This document shows positions 18,563-30,840 of a stretch of 64,000 bases of DNA, piece after piece. The translations under genes were made by a program, and so were the position numbers. This stretch comes from Hydractinia symbiolongicarpus. Its lineage: Eukaryota > Cnidaria > Hydrozoa > Anthoathecata > Hydractiniidae. The DNA is taken from the NCBI RefSeq assembly GCF_029227915.1, contig NC_079875.1, positions 7,685,001 through 7,749,000 on the forward strand, in the 5' to 3' direction. The notes under the pieces were generated by a model. That model worked only from the letters and a program-made list of their open reading frames with translations. It was not told the DNA's origin and did no database searches. Position 1 is the stretch's first letter, and each line of letters starts with the position of its first letter.

Positions 18563-19266
18563 ATATATTTACGTCAGACAAATAACAACTTCCTGGAACG
18601 CATCGGAAATGATAGAAGGGAGATTTGAAACAGATCCACGTCAAAATATATTAATAAAACTAAGATATTAGATTAGATGACTTAATATTTCATCCCTGTC
18701 CCAGGATCTCTTACACCCTAACCAGGCTTTATGGAGCGGCCAATGAAATATTTGGCTGCCTATATTAAATTACCAAATACCTTGAAATCGATGTTTCTAA
18801 TATTTACTTTAATTTTCAGATGTGATTATGGTGATGCATAGAAAATAGTTTCCTTTATAATTCATGATTTAGGAATTTGTAGTTAAAACATGAAATGCAT
18901 AAAAAAAGGTTGCTGGATATTAGTATTGATCAGTAGCGTAGCAATAATCAGACGAGTTTGATAGCGGTTTCATGTTAATTCGTTTGGTACACATGAAATA
19001 ATTCAATTCTTAAAATTGCTAAAACATGCTTACAGCTTGATTTTATTTTCTATATCTTTACGTTTGATAACGAACAGCTGCGCTTCTTGGGAAAGTTGAA
19101 GAAAGAAGAAGAAGTTTCGTTCACGTCAAAACATTCAAGTTAGCAAAGCTCGGATTTCCTTGAACTGGTTTTTACAAAACTCTGAAGACGAGATTGTCAA
19201 TAAGAAATAGATTTTACAGTTCTGGTCAACTCGATTTAAACATGGTTTTTTTAATTTATAACTGAC
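18563..19266. other. Intergenic, no gene recognised
   Basis: AT-rich, without a convincing coding frame or repeat. Confidence 0.4.
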
Positions 19267-19275
19267 TGTCCGAAT

Positions 19276-19383
19276 TAACCTCGTCCCTAGAACCTTTTGT
19301 CTCTCATCGGCGCTGCGCTTATTATTGATAATTTCGCCTTGCCGTCCGATATGAAAAAAGAACAAGTCCTGTGATCGAGGTTG
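19276..19383. mobile_element. Short TIR element, copy 6
   Basis: 108 bp. Left end TAACCTCGTCCCTAG, right end TCCTGTGATCGAGGTTG. Flanks TGTCCGAAT (19267-19275) and TGTACGAAT (19384-19392) match 8 of 9. Confidence 0.85.
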
Positions 19384-19392
19384 TGTACGAAT

Positions 19393-20713
19393 GATATCTG
19401 TTTTGTGGAGCAGAAATTAGTACAACTTTTAAACCACAATTTTTTAAATAATAAAAAAACATATTTTAACTAATTCTTCTCGATTGATAAATTTTTGAAC
19501 TTTATGTTATTACTAACTACAATTAGGTAAGAAAAGAGTATAAAGTCTTTTGGAGTATTTTTAATATTTAATTTTACTAATGGTACCACGATTTAGCGGC
19601 TCATCATTGTTTGACGAAAAAGGAGATTGTCAATGACCTCTTATTACAACCTTGATCTCAAAGCTCTTTTTCTCTATTCTATACCAAGACGGTCAGACAA
19701 AATAGCTCTGACATTGACCACCGTAAAAAATGCGGTGTTTGCTCGACTACTTTCCGTATTTTAAGCGAAGCGAGCGAGACAATCTACCGAACAACTTGTT
19801 GAGATACTTAAACTCAAAGTTGGTTCGTTTTGTTTAAACCAAAGCAAGTTAAAGCGGTTGCAAATCCTATAAGAAGCAAAGATGTTGTATCTATCAGCCC
19901 AGCGGAGCAATTTTGAAAGTGGAGGGGCTAAATAATTCAGTGTCAAAAGAGGCCCGACCATGGTTGGGGCCGACGGGCTAAGATAATGTTTTCTTTTGGC
20001 ACCCTAAATTGGCTAAATATTTCAAATTCTGGATTATTGCGCTGAAATCCTTAACAAAAAACAGGAGATTATATATAGAAGTATAGAAACGCCATATTTT
20101 ATGTAAGATACATTTTCAAAATAAGCAATAGTAATATCGAAGCAAAATAAAGATAATGCAGAGAAAGGTTATAGTATATGACAACTCTTAGTTCTCCTTT
20201 TTTAATTCGGGCGTTCTCAACAGATTTATATATTCCAGCAACTTTAAATCCGTTAATTGTCATTCACTTGCCAGCTTTCAAATGAGTGAGTCGTGATCTG
20301 CTTATAGTGACAAAAATTTGTAGCCAAATATTCAGATAACGATAATTCTCCTGACAGCGAATAACAAATCACTGTTAATGATGATAATGAAATTCATGCA
20401 GTAAGTGAATTAAGAAAATATATATACAAAAACAATTGGATATTTGTTTCTTTATCTGAGACCAAACTTTTTGCTAGCAAAAGTGACTAATAATATGCAT
20501 TGGTGACTAAAATCACCCCCTTCCGTCTTTACCCCAACTAACATATAACCGTTCTTTTGCTCCGCTAAGGTACTTGATTACAGGTACCGTACGTTTTTCT
20601 AGAAACGCTAAATCATTTTTCGTCTTGTTTCAGAAATGAAATTCAAACGTTAAACATCATGTTGACTTTACTTCCCCCTCAGAACAGTTTTTCATGTTGC
20701 AAAGTCGATAATA
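19393..20713. other. Intergenic, no gene recognised
   Basis: No coding frame or element recognised. Composition is mixed around 19620-19980 and AT-rich elsewhere. Confidence 0.4.
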
Positions 20714-20771
20714 GAACCCGTTCCCAGGGTATTTTGTTGGCTAAAGGCAAGAGACCTTGGGAACATGGATA
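20714..20771. mobile_element. Short TIR element, decayed copy 7
   Basis: About 58 bp. Ends GAACCCGTTCCCAGGG and CCTTGGGAACATGGATA are complementary and align to the family consensus. The 9-bp duplication is not recognisable. Confidence 0.55.
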
Positions 20772-21119
20772 CCAGTTGACTTATTTTATAAACATTTTTA
20801 AGTTTAGGGTAATAGGAACTGGGAATTGCTAATAAATAAATTAGCTTGTAACAAATAGATAGAAAGATTACACAAAAGATCTGTTTTAACTTCACTTATA
20901 ACAAGAAAAAGATATTAAGTGAAAATTCTCACATCAACCACTTCACTCAAAAGTCCAGTTACATTTTCCAGTAAATAGTGACACAATCGCATCGCATCTG
21001 AAAAACATAAGCTCAATGGAGTCAAACAGACTCAGCACTCGTTTTTTATATACCGGCGGTAATTTATAATATTATTATTCCTAATGTTTATACAGGATAT
21101 AGCCACTTCAGGGTTGGAA

Positions 21120-21325
21120 ACACTGTTATTAATGTGATTTCTGTGATGACTCTATACATTAGGTATATACCGGCTAGCCTACCCAATTCCCCTCACATGG
21201 CATGGATTGACCCATGGCTGTGGTAAAGACACTTGCTAAACATGCCCACGCTGTGGACTGAACCACGAACCTTGTGATTACGAAGCGAACGCAATAACCA
21301 AAAGGCCACGCGCCACTGTAGACGG
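21120..21325 (-). repeat. tRNA-derived SINE-like repeat
   Basis: On the minus strand the head reads GGCGCGTGGCCTTTTGGTTA then GCGTTCGC, an A-box-like region, followed about 35 bases later by GGTTCGTGGTTCAGTCC, a B-box-like region. A non-tRNA body follows (TGTCTTTACCACAGCC, CCATGCCATGTGAGG). This is the usual layout of a tRNA-derived SINE. The 3' boundary is approximate. Confidence 0.6.
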
Positions 21326-22289
21326 TAATTTGTGGACGTTTAATTTGCAGACAAGGTACAGTGCAAGTTAAACATTAAGTCAGCGGAGCACATCAGCAAA
21401 AATTTAGTTAAATTTTTAGCTTATAATATCTAGCATTCCCTAGAAGTAAATAAATACAAAAATAGAACAGTCACTAAAGTGGCAAAATAACAACGCCCTG
21501 CCACGCCTAGCATTAAATAAACCCCTTTAGGGTATTCAAAAGTACGTTCATCCTAAGAGGGAGGGGGAGAAGGGAGTCATGCAATAACGGAGTTGAGAGA
21601 ACAGAAGGAGGGGTATTATTGTTTTGTACACACTCGCTTTCTAAAAAAATTATTTCTCTTCTACTATTTTCCTTCTTAATTGTTTCTTGATTGTTTCTTG
21701 ACGGCTGTGTGATGCTGTATTGGGCTAATTTAGTCAAGTAGTTGGTTATTATGATGGTCGAATTTGTAAATGAAACGACCAACCGATGTTTGATTAGCAT
21801 TAAGTATTTATCAGGAATGCAATATGTTTCCCATACATATGTACGTATACATATGTACAAATATTAGGATGGGCATCCTTTTCGTTGACCCGCTTTGTGC
21901 ATTATAAAAAGATCAGATGATAATAAAATGTCACAGTTGTATATTGATAAAAACAAATACACATATAAAAAGAACAAATTATTATTTGTAAGGATAAAGT
22001 AAGATCGATAATAAAAAAAATGGAGCTATGGAAAGACAATTATAATGGTGGTAATTGCTGTGCGAGACTAGACTTATCTCCTATGGTAAGATTTTAAGTT
22101 TTTTAAAAGCAAAGGCGATATAGACATCAAACTAAAAATAAAAGTTATGCGTGTCGTGAAGATAAAAAAATGTTGTGTAGTCATATATCCAGGCGTAGCG
22201 TAAAAATGTACAACAGTAACATGCTTTTACCGCCATTAATCACTTCTTAAGTCACGTGACCATAACAATTCCGAATCTATTTTTTTATT
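21326..22289. other. Intergenic / TIPE 3' flank
   Basis: A minus-strand frame at 21860-21513 (115 codons) is open but unrecognised and its composition is not persuasive. On the minus strand AATAAA occurs at 22289-22284, immediately after the TIPE stop. Confidence 0.4.
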
Positions 22290-22856
22290 TTACAATTCTC
22301 CATTGTCAATGAGTTTGTTGAGGGCGTTGACGATATTTTCAAGAAACGGCCGGTAGGAGCTGTCTGGTAAGAAAAGCTTATCTAACACTTTCGGGTCGGA
22401 ATAAAACGAATACACGTTATCGATCCGCTTCAACGATTTATCCGTTAGATGATTTTTCACGGACAGTTCGAGGAGTTCTCTCGACTCATTCAAAATTTTA
22501 ATCATGTACTCGCCGTCGAAGGTAAAGTCCACTTCATAAAAACTAATTATCGTAATGGCTAGAGTTTTGAATTTTTTCTGAAAGTTCTGCAGATGCGTTA
22601 TCTCCTCCTTGGTGAACATATTGTTTCGAGACAATATGGCCACCTTAACGACAAGTTTTATCATGTTCTTCATTATTTTCTCCGCGTCTTTCTTACTCTC
22701 CAAGTAAGTCTTGGCGATTTTGTAGCAGTTATCAATCAGATCGGACGTCGGTCCATCCACGACTTGTTTGGCTAAGCCCTTTGTAGACATCTTGCTGGCA
22801 ATCTTGCCCTGTATACGTATTCCCAACGACTTAGAAGGGGCGTCATCGTCGGCCAT
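22290..22856 (-). CDS. TNFAIP8: TNFAIP8-family (TIPE) protein
   Basis: An uninterrupted 188-codon frame, the usual length for TNFAIP8/TIPE proteins (about 184-198). These are all-helical proteins with a hydrophobic cavity that bind phosphoinositides and act in cell death and inflammatory signalling. Family features seen in order: the N-terminal SKSLGIRIQGKIASKMSTK followed by LAKQVVDGPTSDLIDN (residues 8-42), a central KNMIKLVVKVAILSRNN helix, and the C-terminal SFYSDPKVLDKLF and ALNKLIDNGEL. It matches end to end with no gap, so I regard it as complete. Just upstream of the ATG the minus strand reads TTTAG then GGT, a good splice acceptor, so a 5' UTR intron is likely, as in many animal TIPE genes. 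Which of the vertebrate paralogues it corresponds to cannot be told here. Confidence 0.95.
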   Translation of the reverse strand: MADDDAPSKSLGIRIQGKIASKMSTKGLAKQVVDGPTSDLIDNCYKIAKTYLESKKDAEKIMKNMIKLVVKVAILSRNNMFTKEEITHLQNFQKKFKTLAITIISFYEVDFTFDGEYMIKILNESRELLELSVKNHLTDKSLKRIDNVYSFYSDPKVLDKLFLPDSSYRPFLENIVNALNKLIDNGEL

Positions 22857-25854
22857 ACCCTAAATAAACACAAACGATTGAGAAATATAGATATATAGAC
22901 ATATAGATAGATAGTATAAATGATTTTCTTAACTGGTTTAAAAGAAAGTTAATTACCAGAATACCCTTTATCTATGAAACTTCAAGAGACAGTAAGCAAT
23001 CAATAATTTGGTCATAGACAATTGACAGAAAAGAGAAGAATGTCTCGCAATTGTCACCGATTTCAATATTTTTTTTAAACAATTTCGAAATAAACAAATA
23101 TTAAGATTATTAAATATTTGACATGTTTTTTTCCCTATAACCAAAACTACATACAGGCCTATTTAGAAATTTTATAGGTTTCTTATTATATTAACGTTCA
23201 TGGGAAAGCTTTCGGATTTGTACGGGAAACTTCCCGTTACTTAGTAAACGTCCTTGGGCATTTGACTCTTCTTCTCCTTCGACGGTAACTAAGTTGCATT
23301 ACCCGTTACAGATACGTATAGCATTTATCTAACTTGCTTGCTGCCAAACAAACTAATTGGCGGTCAGATGGTTCCAAATGGGGTGATAACACTACATTAC
23401 ATTTATTAACCAAATCCAACCAGAAAATGTATGTCCCTATTGTGTGTGTTGATTCAACTATAGAAACATTACTAAAAAAACATGGTGTTGTGGAAACAAA
23501 AATGAACGACAAATGAACCAAATTAAAAAGCGTTTTACAAAAATTATAGAATTTTTAAAAATCTTTTAAAAGTTCTTTATTTAATCCGAAACAAAAAAGC
23601 TTTACCGCTAAATTACGATCTAGAACAAGTCAATCTCGTTGAATTAATAAAAAACCTGGGTTAACAGAACCCAGAATAAAAGGGTCGCAAGAGAAACTTT
23701 CGTGGTATTAATTTTCGCGAAGAAAAGATTTGAAAACTTTTGCGTGGGTTTAGAGACTTTAAATATAAAAATAATTTATGAAACTTAAACTCCATTTTTA
23801 TTCTTTTTACCTTCATACAAATGAATTTAATATATTTCTTGTGCTGTTTATTCGAACCACAAAAAAGACGATTCTCTTGAGTTCAACTTTTGCAAAAATT
23901 CTTTAAATTCGCGAAGTCTCTCTCGCAGAAGCTTCTCTCGTTAAATTTCACAACAATCTTCTCGCGTAAAAAGGTATATCTCTTCTTCTCCTTTTAAAAA
24001 CTTTCAACTCAGAAAGCTCCACTACTCTTTGTTTTCTATCAATTAACATGACAGCTGAATAACATATTTCTTATTCGCTTTTTAGTGAGGAAAAAGGCTA
24101 AGAAGAAATAACAAAAAATCTATAAAAAACAAAAACAAAACAATACCAGATGTATTATAAAAATTAAAACAAAAATACAACACGAAATTATTAAATCGAA
24201 AACTATTAAGGACTCTTTTTCTTCCTATTTTTTATCACCTTTCATCAAAAACTTTTTATAGCTCATCTGTTGCAATGAAAGATTATTTTTTAAATAACAG
24301 TCGACGTCTGATTCAGAATGCAAGGAAAGTTGGAACAGATGTTGAACAAAAGGGACAGTGTTCAATTCTGGTTATCATTTAAATTCTTTAACAGGGAACC
24401 TTATTGCGCTGATAACCAGTGAGTGAATACTTAGTTACTAAAAAGTGTGCTGTTTCTTCTTGAAAAAAGCTTGCAGATGCAAAAAAAAATAAAAAAAGAA
24501 TACAACGAGAACAAAAAGGAAATAATTATTTCAGATTTTGTCTCATATTGAATGATTTCAAATTCCATTTAGGGATGGCAGGCATTCTCAAGTTCTTATT
24601 TTTCATCTTACCATGCAGCTCGTTCACAATCTGCCCTAACTTCATTATAAGAATTTGTCTAACAAATGGTTATTTGTTTTATAAGAACACTTTTATAAGA
24701 ACACGAGCCTACGATTTTGCGGAAATTTATGGACAATTAGGCGATCCCTCGTGGAAAATGTTACTTGTAGCTACAAGATTTCGTGCCTGGTTTAGCATGA
24801 CCCAGTTTCGGCGAAATAAGAGCAGCTCCAGGCTCAAATTTAATTAAATTTAAAAATTTAGAGCAAACTGCGTCAAAACTTAAAATATAAGAAGAATACA
24901 CGATTTAAATTCTCTTCCAATTCTCTCCCGAGTTGTGGTTGCTTCTCTTCCGTGACTCGATTGTTCATAAACAAATTACAGAGATACATCAGCAACAAAA
25001 ACATCAATTATTATAAAAACATAAATTTTGGAGAAACCGTAAATAATAACAAAGCGAGACTGAATCCTTGAATTTGTGTTTGACTATTACGAACAAATAG
25101 GACTGAAAACGTGAAAAAAAAAAACAGCCACAGGTCCAATGTTTACAGTTTCTTTTAAAAAAAAGTGTACCCAAAAGTCCGCAATCTTTTATTCTGCAAT
25201 TTAAATGAAAATGTTCTCATTTTTATTCCAAAATCTGCGCAATTCTCGGCTACCCATTCCCAAACTTTACTTTAACAATCTTTTTATAAATAGCTACTTC
25301 CCTTAAGATGTTTCATATACGATACAATAACTTCCTCTACCTATAAATATATTAGCAATGGCGAATTATTAGCTAGATACGTACCGTTTTCCTACGTTTC
25401 ATGATGAACTATGCTGGCTACAAATAAATGTAATGAACTACTTTTTTAGTTTTCCCACAAAAATTTTCTTGCTGTCTAATGGAAGTTCGCCACAAAAGTA
25501 AACAAAAGAAATTATCATAGTGTTGTCAATATATTACAGTGGAAACATGATATGCAGTAAATATTGACACTTTCGATCTTAAGGTTACGTGAGTTGACGT
25601 TTCCCAAAAAAGAACATCAAAAAACTTCCCCAGGGTTTTCTAAAAAAAAAAAACAATATGGTGCACCAGCTTTTTTAACTCGTAGGTATGTTTATTTCAT
25701 AGGTGTTGTATAAGTGTTGTATCTAGGATTTCATTCATATTCAAAACATTAGCTTAGATAACATTAAAACGACATAAAAATCAAGCCTTCAAACATGATC
25801 ACTCATGATTGAAGATACAATTTTGTTTATTTTAAACTGAAAACATTTAATACG
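22857..25854. other. AT-rich region, one weak ORF
   Basis: A plus-strand frame runs from an AG acceptor-like site at 23321 to a TGA at 23514-23516 (about 64 codons, containing AAKQTNWRSDGSKWGDNTT). It looks more coding-like than its surroundings but matches nothing I know. TTCGCGAA-type words recur at 23710-23940. Nothing else stands out. Confidence 0.3.
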
Positions 25855-25855
25855 A

Positions 25856-26022
25856 GTCCTAAAATCAGCTTGTCTAAGGTCCTAGAATCAGCTTGTCTAA
25901 AGTCCTAGAATCAGCTTGCCGAAGGTCCTAGAATCAGCTTGTTTAAGGTCCTATAATCAGCTTGCCTAAAGTCCTAGAATCAGCTTGTCAAAGGCCCTAG
26001 AATCAGCTTGTCTAAGGCCTGT
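25856..26022. repeat. 23-bp tandem repeat, about 7 units
   Basis: Units of the form TCCTAGAATCAGCTTGTCTA plus AGG, with one to three substitutions each. No coding potential. Confidence 0.9.
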
Positions 26023-29000
26023 AACAGACCAGCAACATTTTTTTAAACACGAAACATAAAGTACAGAAAAAATCTTTAAAACAAAATTCCAATACACCTC
26101 TGCATAAAAAAACCCAATTAACATTTTTTTTGTAGGGAAAAAAACAACCTAGCGACGTAAAATATTTCAAACTAAAAGAAAGATAACTCTGCTATAACGA
26201 ACGAAGCAATAGAAAAATTACCTGGAAAGAAGAAAAAAACTTGCAGTCCTTGTACAAAAAAATGTAAATATAATCTGAGAAAAAATTTACAAAATATATT
26301 TCAGAAAAATACACGAAGCATTTAGGACTAGAAGAGCTTGTTAAATTATTAAGAACTAAATTCGCATGGGGTCTAACTAAATATATCATATTTGGTTGAA
26401 AAAAATTATGAAAGCTATTTTCATTATATCCAGTTATCTTGATGCTGTTAAAATTTTGTTCCTCCCGAACATAATAATAGCTATCAATTTCATGGATAGA
26501 GTTGAAACACAATGATAATTCTTTTCTTACATTGCTTCTTTTGTTGACACTCCCATTTTATCAGAAGAAGACATGATATAAGACAGGTGGAAAATATCTA
26601 TAATATATATGATATATAATAAGGGAGTTGCACTCAACACGAATCATTGTTTTTTGAAAATAAAGGATAATTAAACTAAAAAATAGACATGAATTATAAA
26701 AAAAAACAGATGATTTTTTTTAGGATAGAATAGAAATATTACATGGTTTTTAATTATGTACACATTGGTGGAATTCATTGGTGGAAAGCCTTTTGGCTTT
26801 AGGAATTTCATTTTTTTTAGTTTTTTTAGTAAACATCCTAGTCTCTTTGTAACAATTTGTTTACAAAAGTACACAAACCATGTCTAACATTACAAAAGCT
26901 GAACTAGCTGCAAAACACAAAAAATTCACTTCTTAATGGACTTAATTTTAAACTATACCTTTAAAATGTACTGTATTATACATTTACAATCTTAAAGATA
27001 ATCTGTTTTTTCCTTTATGGTCGTCAGCACTATCTTATGAAGGGGAGACATGGTTCATGAAAGACAAGATTGTAGAATTAAAGTTAAAGACCTTGAGGAT
27101 TGTCTAAAATATCTATCAAAATTACAGGATATACATAGAGTGAATGTAAAACAGATCTTGTTTTGTTTAGTATTTGAATGTCTGAAGTTGATTTTATACC
27201 AAATTGACAGAAAATGCAAGATAAAAGGTTTAAAAAATATTAAAAAAATGGAGAATTTAAGTTTTGGAATTTGATGCAAATTTGCAAATATTAATTCTTT
27301 TTTTTCTGCCTTCATTTCTTTCAATGGTAACTTAGAGTTTGATACTTCGTTAAGAGAAAAAAAACCAGGAAGATAATATTAGGGAGTAAAATAAACGTGT
27401 GAATCTTTTAAAGCAGGTTAACAATTACAATATTTTTGTAAATACACAACAATTTAGACTCTAAGACTAACACAGCGTTAATTTTAGGTTCTCTATCTCT
27501 AAATAAAACAGCCTGTTTTTGTTATTTCCAATGACAAGATTGTATTACACAAAAGAGTTTGACATCAAACAAGTTTTTTGCAGATATGAAATAGTTTAAA
27601 CAGTAAATCTAAGATAACCCTAGGCCTTTTTAGGGCAGGCATGCTAAGAAATAGAATAAAAAGAAAACAAAATTTACCAATAATTAACAACAAAAGGTTT
27701 GCAAAGCAAATTACGAAAAATATTAATTTAAAATTATCACCTCAATCACCACCTCGGGCGATTCCATCTTTCTTTTATATTTTTCTGTTTTAATTTACTC
27801 TGCTACAGTTATATACTTTTAAGGTTAAAAATCTTTGTTTCAACAAAATCTATCAATTTTCCTTAAACATCAACAGCCAGAAAAACTATATATAATCTTT
27901 CAGAAAGAAAAAATCAATCAATGTTGTTGGGAAGTTCTTCAAATGAACAAACTCAAAATGCCAGCATACTATTGAAGAAGTTTCTAAATCAACAATACGT
28001 GTAAATAGCACACCTGTCAAGTGGCTTTCATATCAGAGAAGAGGTGATAAAAAATTAAAACATTTGAAATAACAAATATTGTTTGCTATTTAAACTCTGT
28101 GCTGTATCTATTATTGAACTCTTTTTACATTTAAAGAGCTGAGGCCTTAGTGAGGCTGGCGAAAATTTTTTTAACAGAAAATTAAGCTTAAAAGAGTTTT
28201 ATAAAATTAAAACAAGCTGTGTGGATCCAAACAGGTAAAAAATATCTTGAAATAAATTTGTTTAAAAAATCTTGCAAAGAGAGATTCTAAAACAGATCCA
28301 AATTAATAATTTAAGCTAACAAATGGCATGAGAAGAATTAATTCACACCTAAAATAGTTAATTCAAACCAATGTTTGAGAACGCCAAAAATGTCTCCAGC
28401 ATCTCTATTTTAGCTTTGGTGACCAATGAATAACAGGTATTGTGTCAAACCTGTTTTTAAAAAAGTTTAAAAAGTATAAAAAAGATGTTAAAGTATTTTA
28501 TTGTCAAAACATTTGACAGGATAAAAATTTTGTAGCTTTATAAAGGGGGTTTTGTAACGCAATAAATTTAATTCTTTATTTTTGTTAACAAACAACTTTT
28601 TTCATTATCTGTTAAAATGAATTCAAACGAAATTCTCAACTTTTCTGCATTTACAAAAAGATTATTTGTTGCAAAATATAAATACTTCTCAAAAAAGTAA
28701 TTCACATTAAAAAACCTTTCCCTAAACTTTAATTAAAATTTATTAAAAATAAATGAAGTATTACTTATTTCCTTTCTCTGTACACGTCACAAAATTGGGG
28801 TAACAATCGTTCCATTATCCTGTTCTTATTTTAACTCTTAAATAACAGGTACAGTTTTTCATTAGCCAAGAGTATTAATAATTCGTGAATAAATTTTTAC
28901 GATTTACTTGTAACAGTCATTGTTTTCATTTTACCAGGTGCGCCAGGTCCATGCTGCCATGTTTGTTATTAATAGAAATTGTTTGAGATAATTTAACAGG

Positions 29001-30754
29001 ACCAACATCAATAATCTGATAAGAGTTAACCGACCTTGTACCCCAGCAGAGACCATTGCTTAAACTTGGAGTCCCTTAAAATCTTAAAACTCAACTCTTT
29101 ACGCTTCTATCAATGGAAAAAATAGTGCATGCTAGAGATGACTTTACCGAAATCTCACAAGGGTGCATAATAGCAGATTAACAGTGGGACAGAAGGTCAA
29201 CGTGGCCAAGCAGTGATGCAACTGAGTAAAAGAGGTCAGAAAATTGTTAGAATATGTAGTTTTTCTCTTTCATTATCAGTATATATTTTTTCAGTAATCG
29301 TTAGCCTATTGTTATCCTAATAACCAAATAAGGGCAGGGAAAAACATGTTTACATATAAACATGTTACCTTTTGTTGCAATAAATAGTGCATGCAACTAA
29401 ACATTGCATGTGGCTTTTCTTTATTCCTATTTTCCAGAGAGCTTTAATTGGTCTTAAATATGTTACAAGTACCAGATGACCACATTTTTAGATATACAGC
29501 TCATTCGTGTCACACAGTAGATAAAAAAAAAAGATTAGAAAAAAAACATTTCAGCCCTCTAAATCAGTGAAAAATTGTGACAGCAAATTTTGCTCTCAGG
29601 GGTAGCTTTAATGGCACTAGGTAAAAACACAATGGCAAAATGAGACAGAACTATTTACAGGGTTATTATTTAACAGTTAGAACATACCTTGTTTCACTCT
29701 TGCAATTTATTTTTCTAAAAAGAATAAAGACAGCTTTACCAAATTAAAACATGAATATTTACGATACAATAATCATTATATCTTAAAAATGAAACCAATA
29801 AAAAAAGTCAATATGCTTAAAGAACTTCAACAACAATAACTATAAATTTGTTTTAATATCAGATTGAACATATACAATTCCAATGCTTTAAACAACAAAA
29901 ATTGAATGATAGTAACTAATAACACATTTTCAAAATACAAAAACTTACTTTTTTATTGTTTGTTAAACATTAAGAAATTCTTGTATAGACTTAATGGATT
30001 ATTAATTAACCTATAAAAAACAACATAAAAAAGATAATTATTATAACAGTTTAGAAAAAGAAATAACAAAAGTCATTATTATGTAATAGCAATCTAAAAA
30101 AATGTTTGAAAAAGGTACATTAATAACTAAAAGCTTTTTCGTGTACATACAAAGCATGAGCCCCAAAGAGAAAAAAAACAGCTTTACTCAAATTAATTTG
30201 TTTCATTTCTTATAAGAAGCTAAATTTTAATGTAAACACTCTTCTTCTTTAAAGCTAATAATTGCTTGTGGTTGTTTCATTTCTTGATTTTATAAACACA
30301 ATAAAAAGCTCTGTTAGCAACAAAAAGCACTTATTTCCGTATATACCTCATTGTAGAAAACTAACAACTTGTGAAATTAATGCATATGAAATTAACATAA
30401 AGAAAAATAAAGCAAATTGATGGAACATTAAAACTCAAAAAACAAAACTTAAATTTAGAATTAAAAAAACAACTTAAATTGCCATACACATCCCACAGGA
30501 ATTGACCAGATACACCTGCTAGAACCAACCACAAACAGAACGGTGGCATCATAAAAATACAGAATATTATCATTGTATCAGTGTGGGCTAGAATTCCCAG
30601 TTAAACCAGTGGTCGTTTGATGAGAAAACAATGAATAATTTGATAGAGAAAGTAAAAGCTGGTTGCTGCCTGTTGAAAAGAGACAGGATGGATGCGTATT
30701 TAAAAACGTTGCAGTGATAAGGAGGTAATGTGGTCAAATTTTTGCCACATTAAA
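26023..30754. other. AT-rich region without a recognised gene
   Basis: Possible isolated exons only. On the minus strand near 27766-27740 a short frame beginning MESPEVVIE ends at a GTGATA donor, in a local GC-rich island. A plus-strand frame from 27050 is faintly coding-like. On the minus strand at 30549-30475 a frame starting at the ATG before PPFCLWLVLAGVSG resembles a signal peptide. None can be joined into a gene model. Confidence 0.3.
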
Positions 30755-30840
30755 CGGGGGACGTTTAAACTCGTGAACCCCAAACACGAGAACCGAGTGT
30801 CTGAACTAGCGACTCTCTCAGTCTTAACTTCCTAGTCTCC
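30755..30840 (-). repeat. Dispersed repeat, SINE-like, copy A
   Basis: Shares CGAGAACCGAGTGTCTGAAC and ACTCT-TCAGTCTT words with 32281-32345 (plus-strand reading). On the minus strand it reads GTCGCTAGTTCAGAC and GAGTTTAAACGTCCCC, loosely like A and B boxes. Confidence 0.45.

Noticed and set aside
24548-24847. 99-codon plus-strand frame
   Set aside because: Hydrophobic, AT-driven composition, no recognisable motif and no splice context.
29031-29050. CGACCTTGTACCCCAGCAG as another copy of the short TIR element
   Set aside because: It resembles the left end, but no right end or 9-bp duplication was found, so it is not listed as a copy.
28935-29215. Possible collagen-like words (GAPGP, GTEGQRG)
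   Set aside because: Only one or two Gly-X-Y triplets each, with stops nearby and no splice sites that join them.
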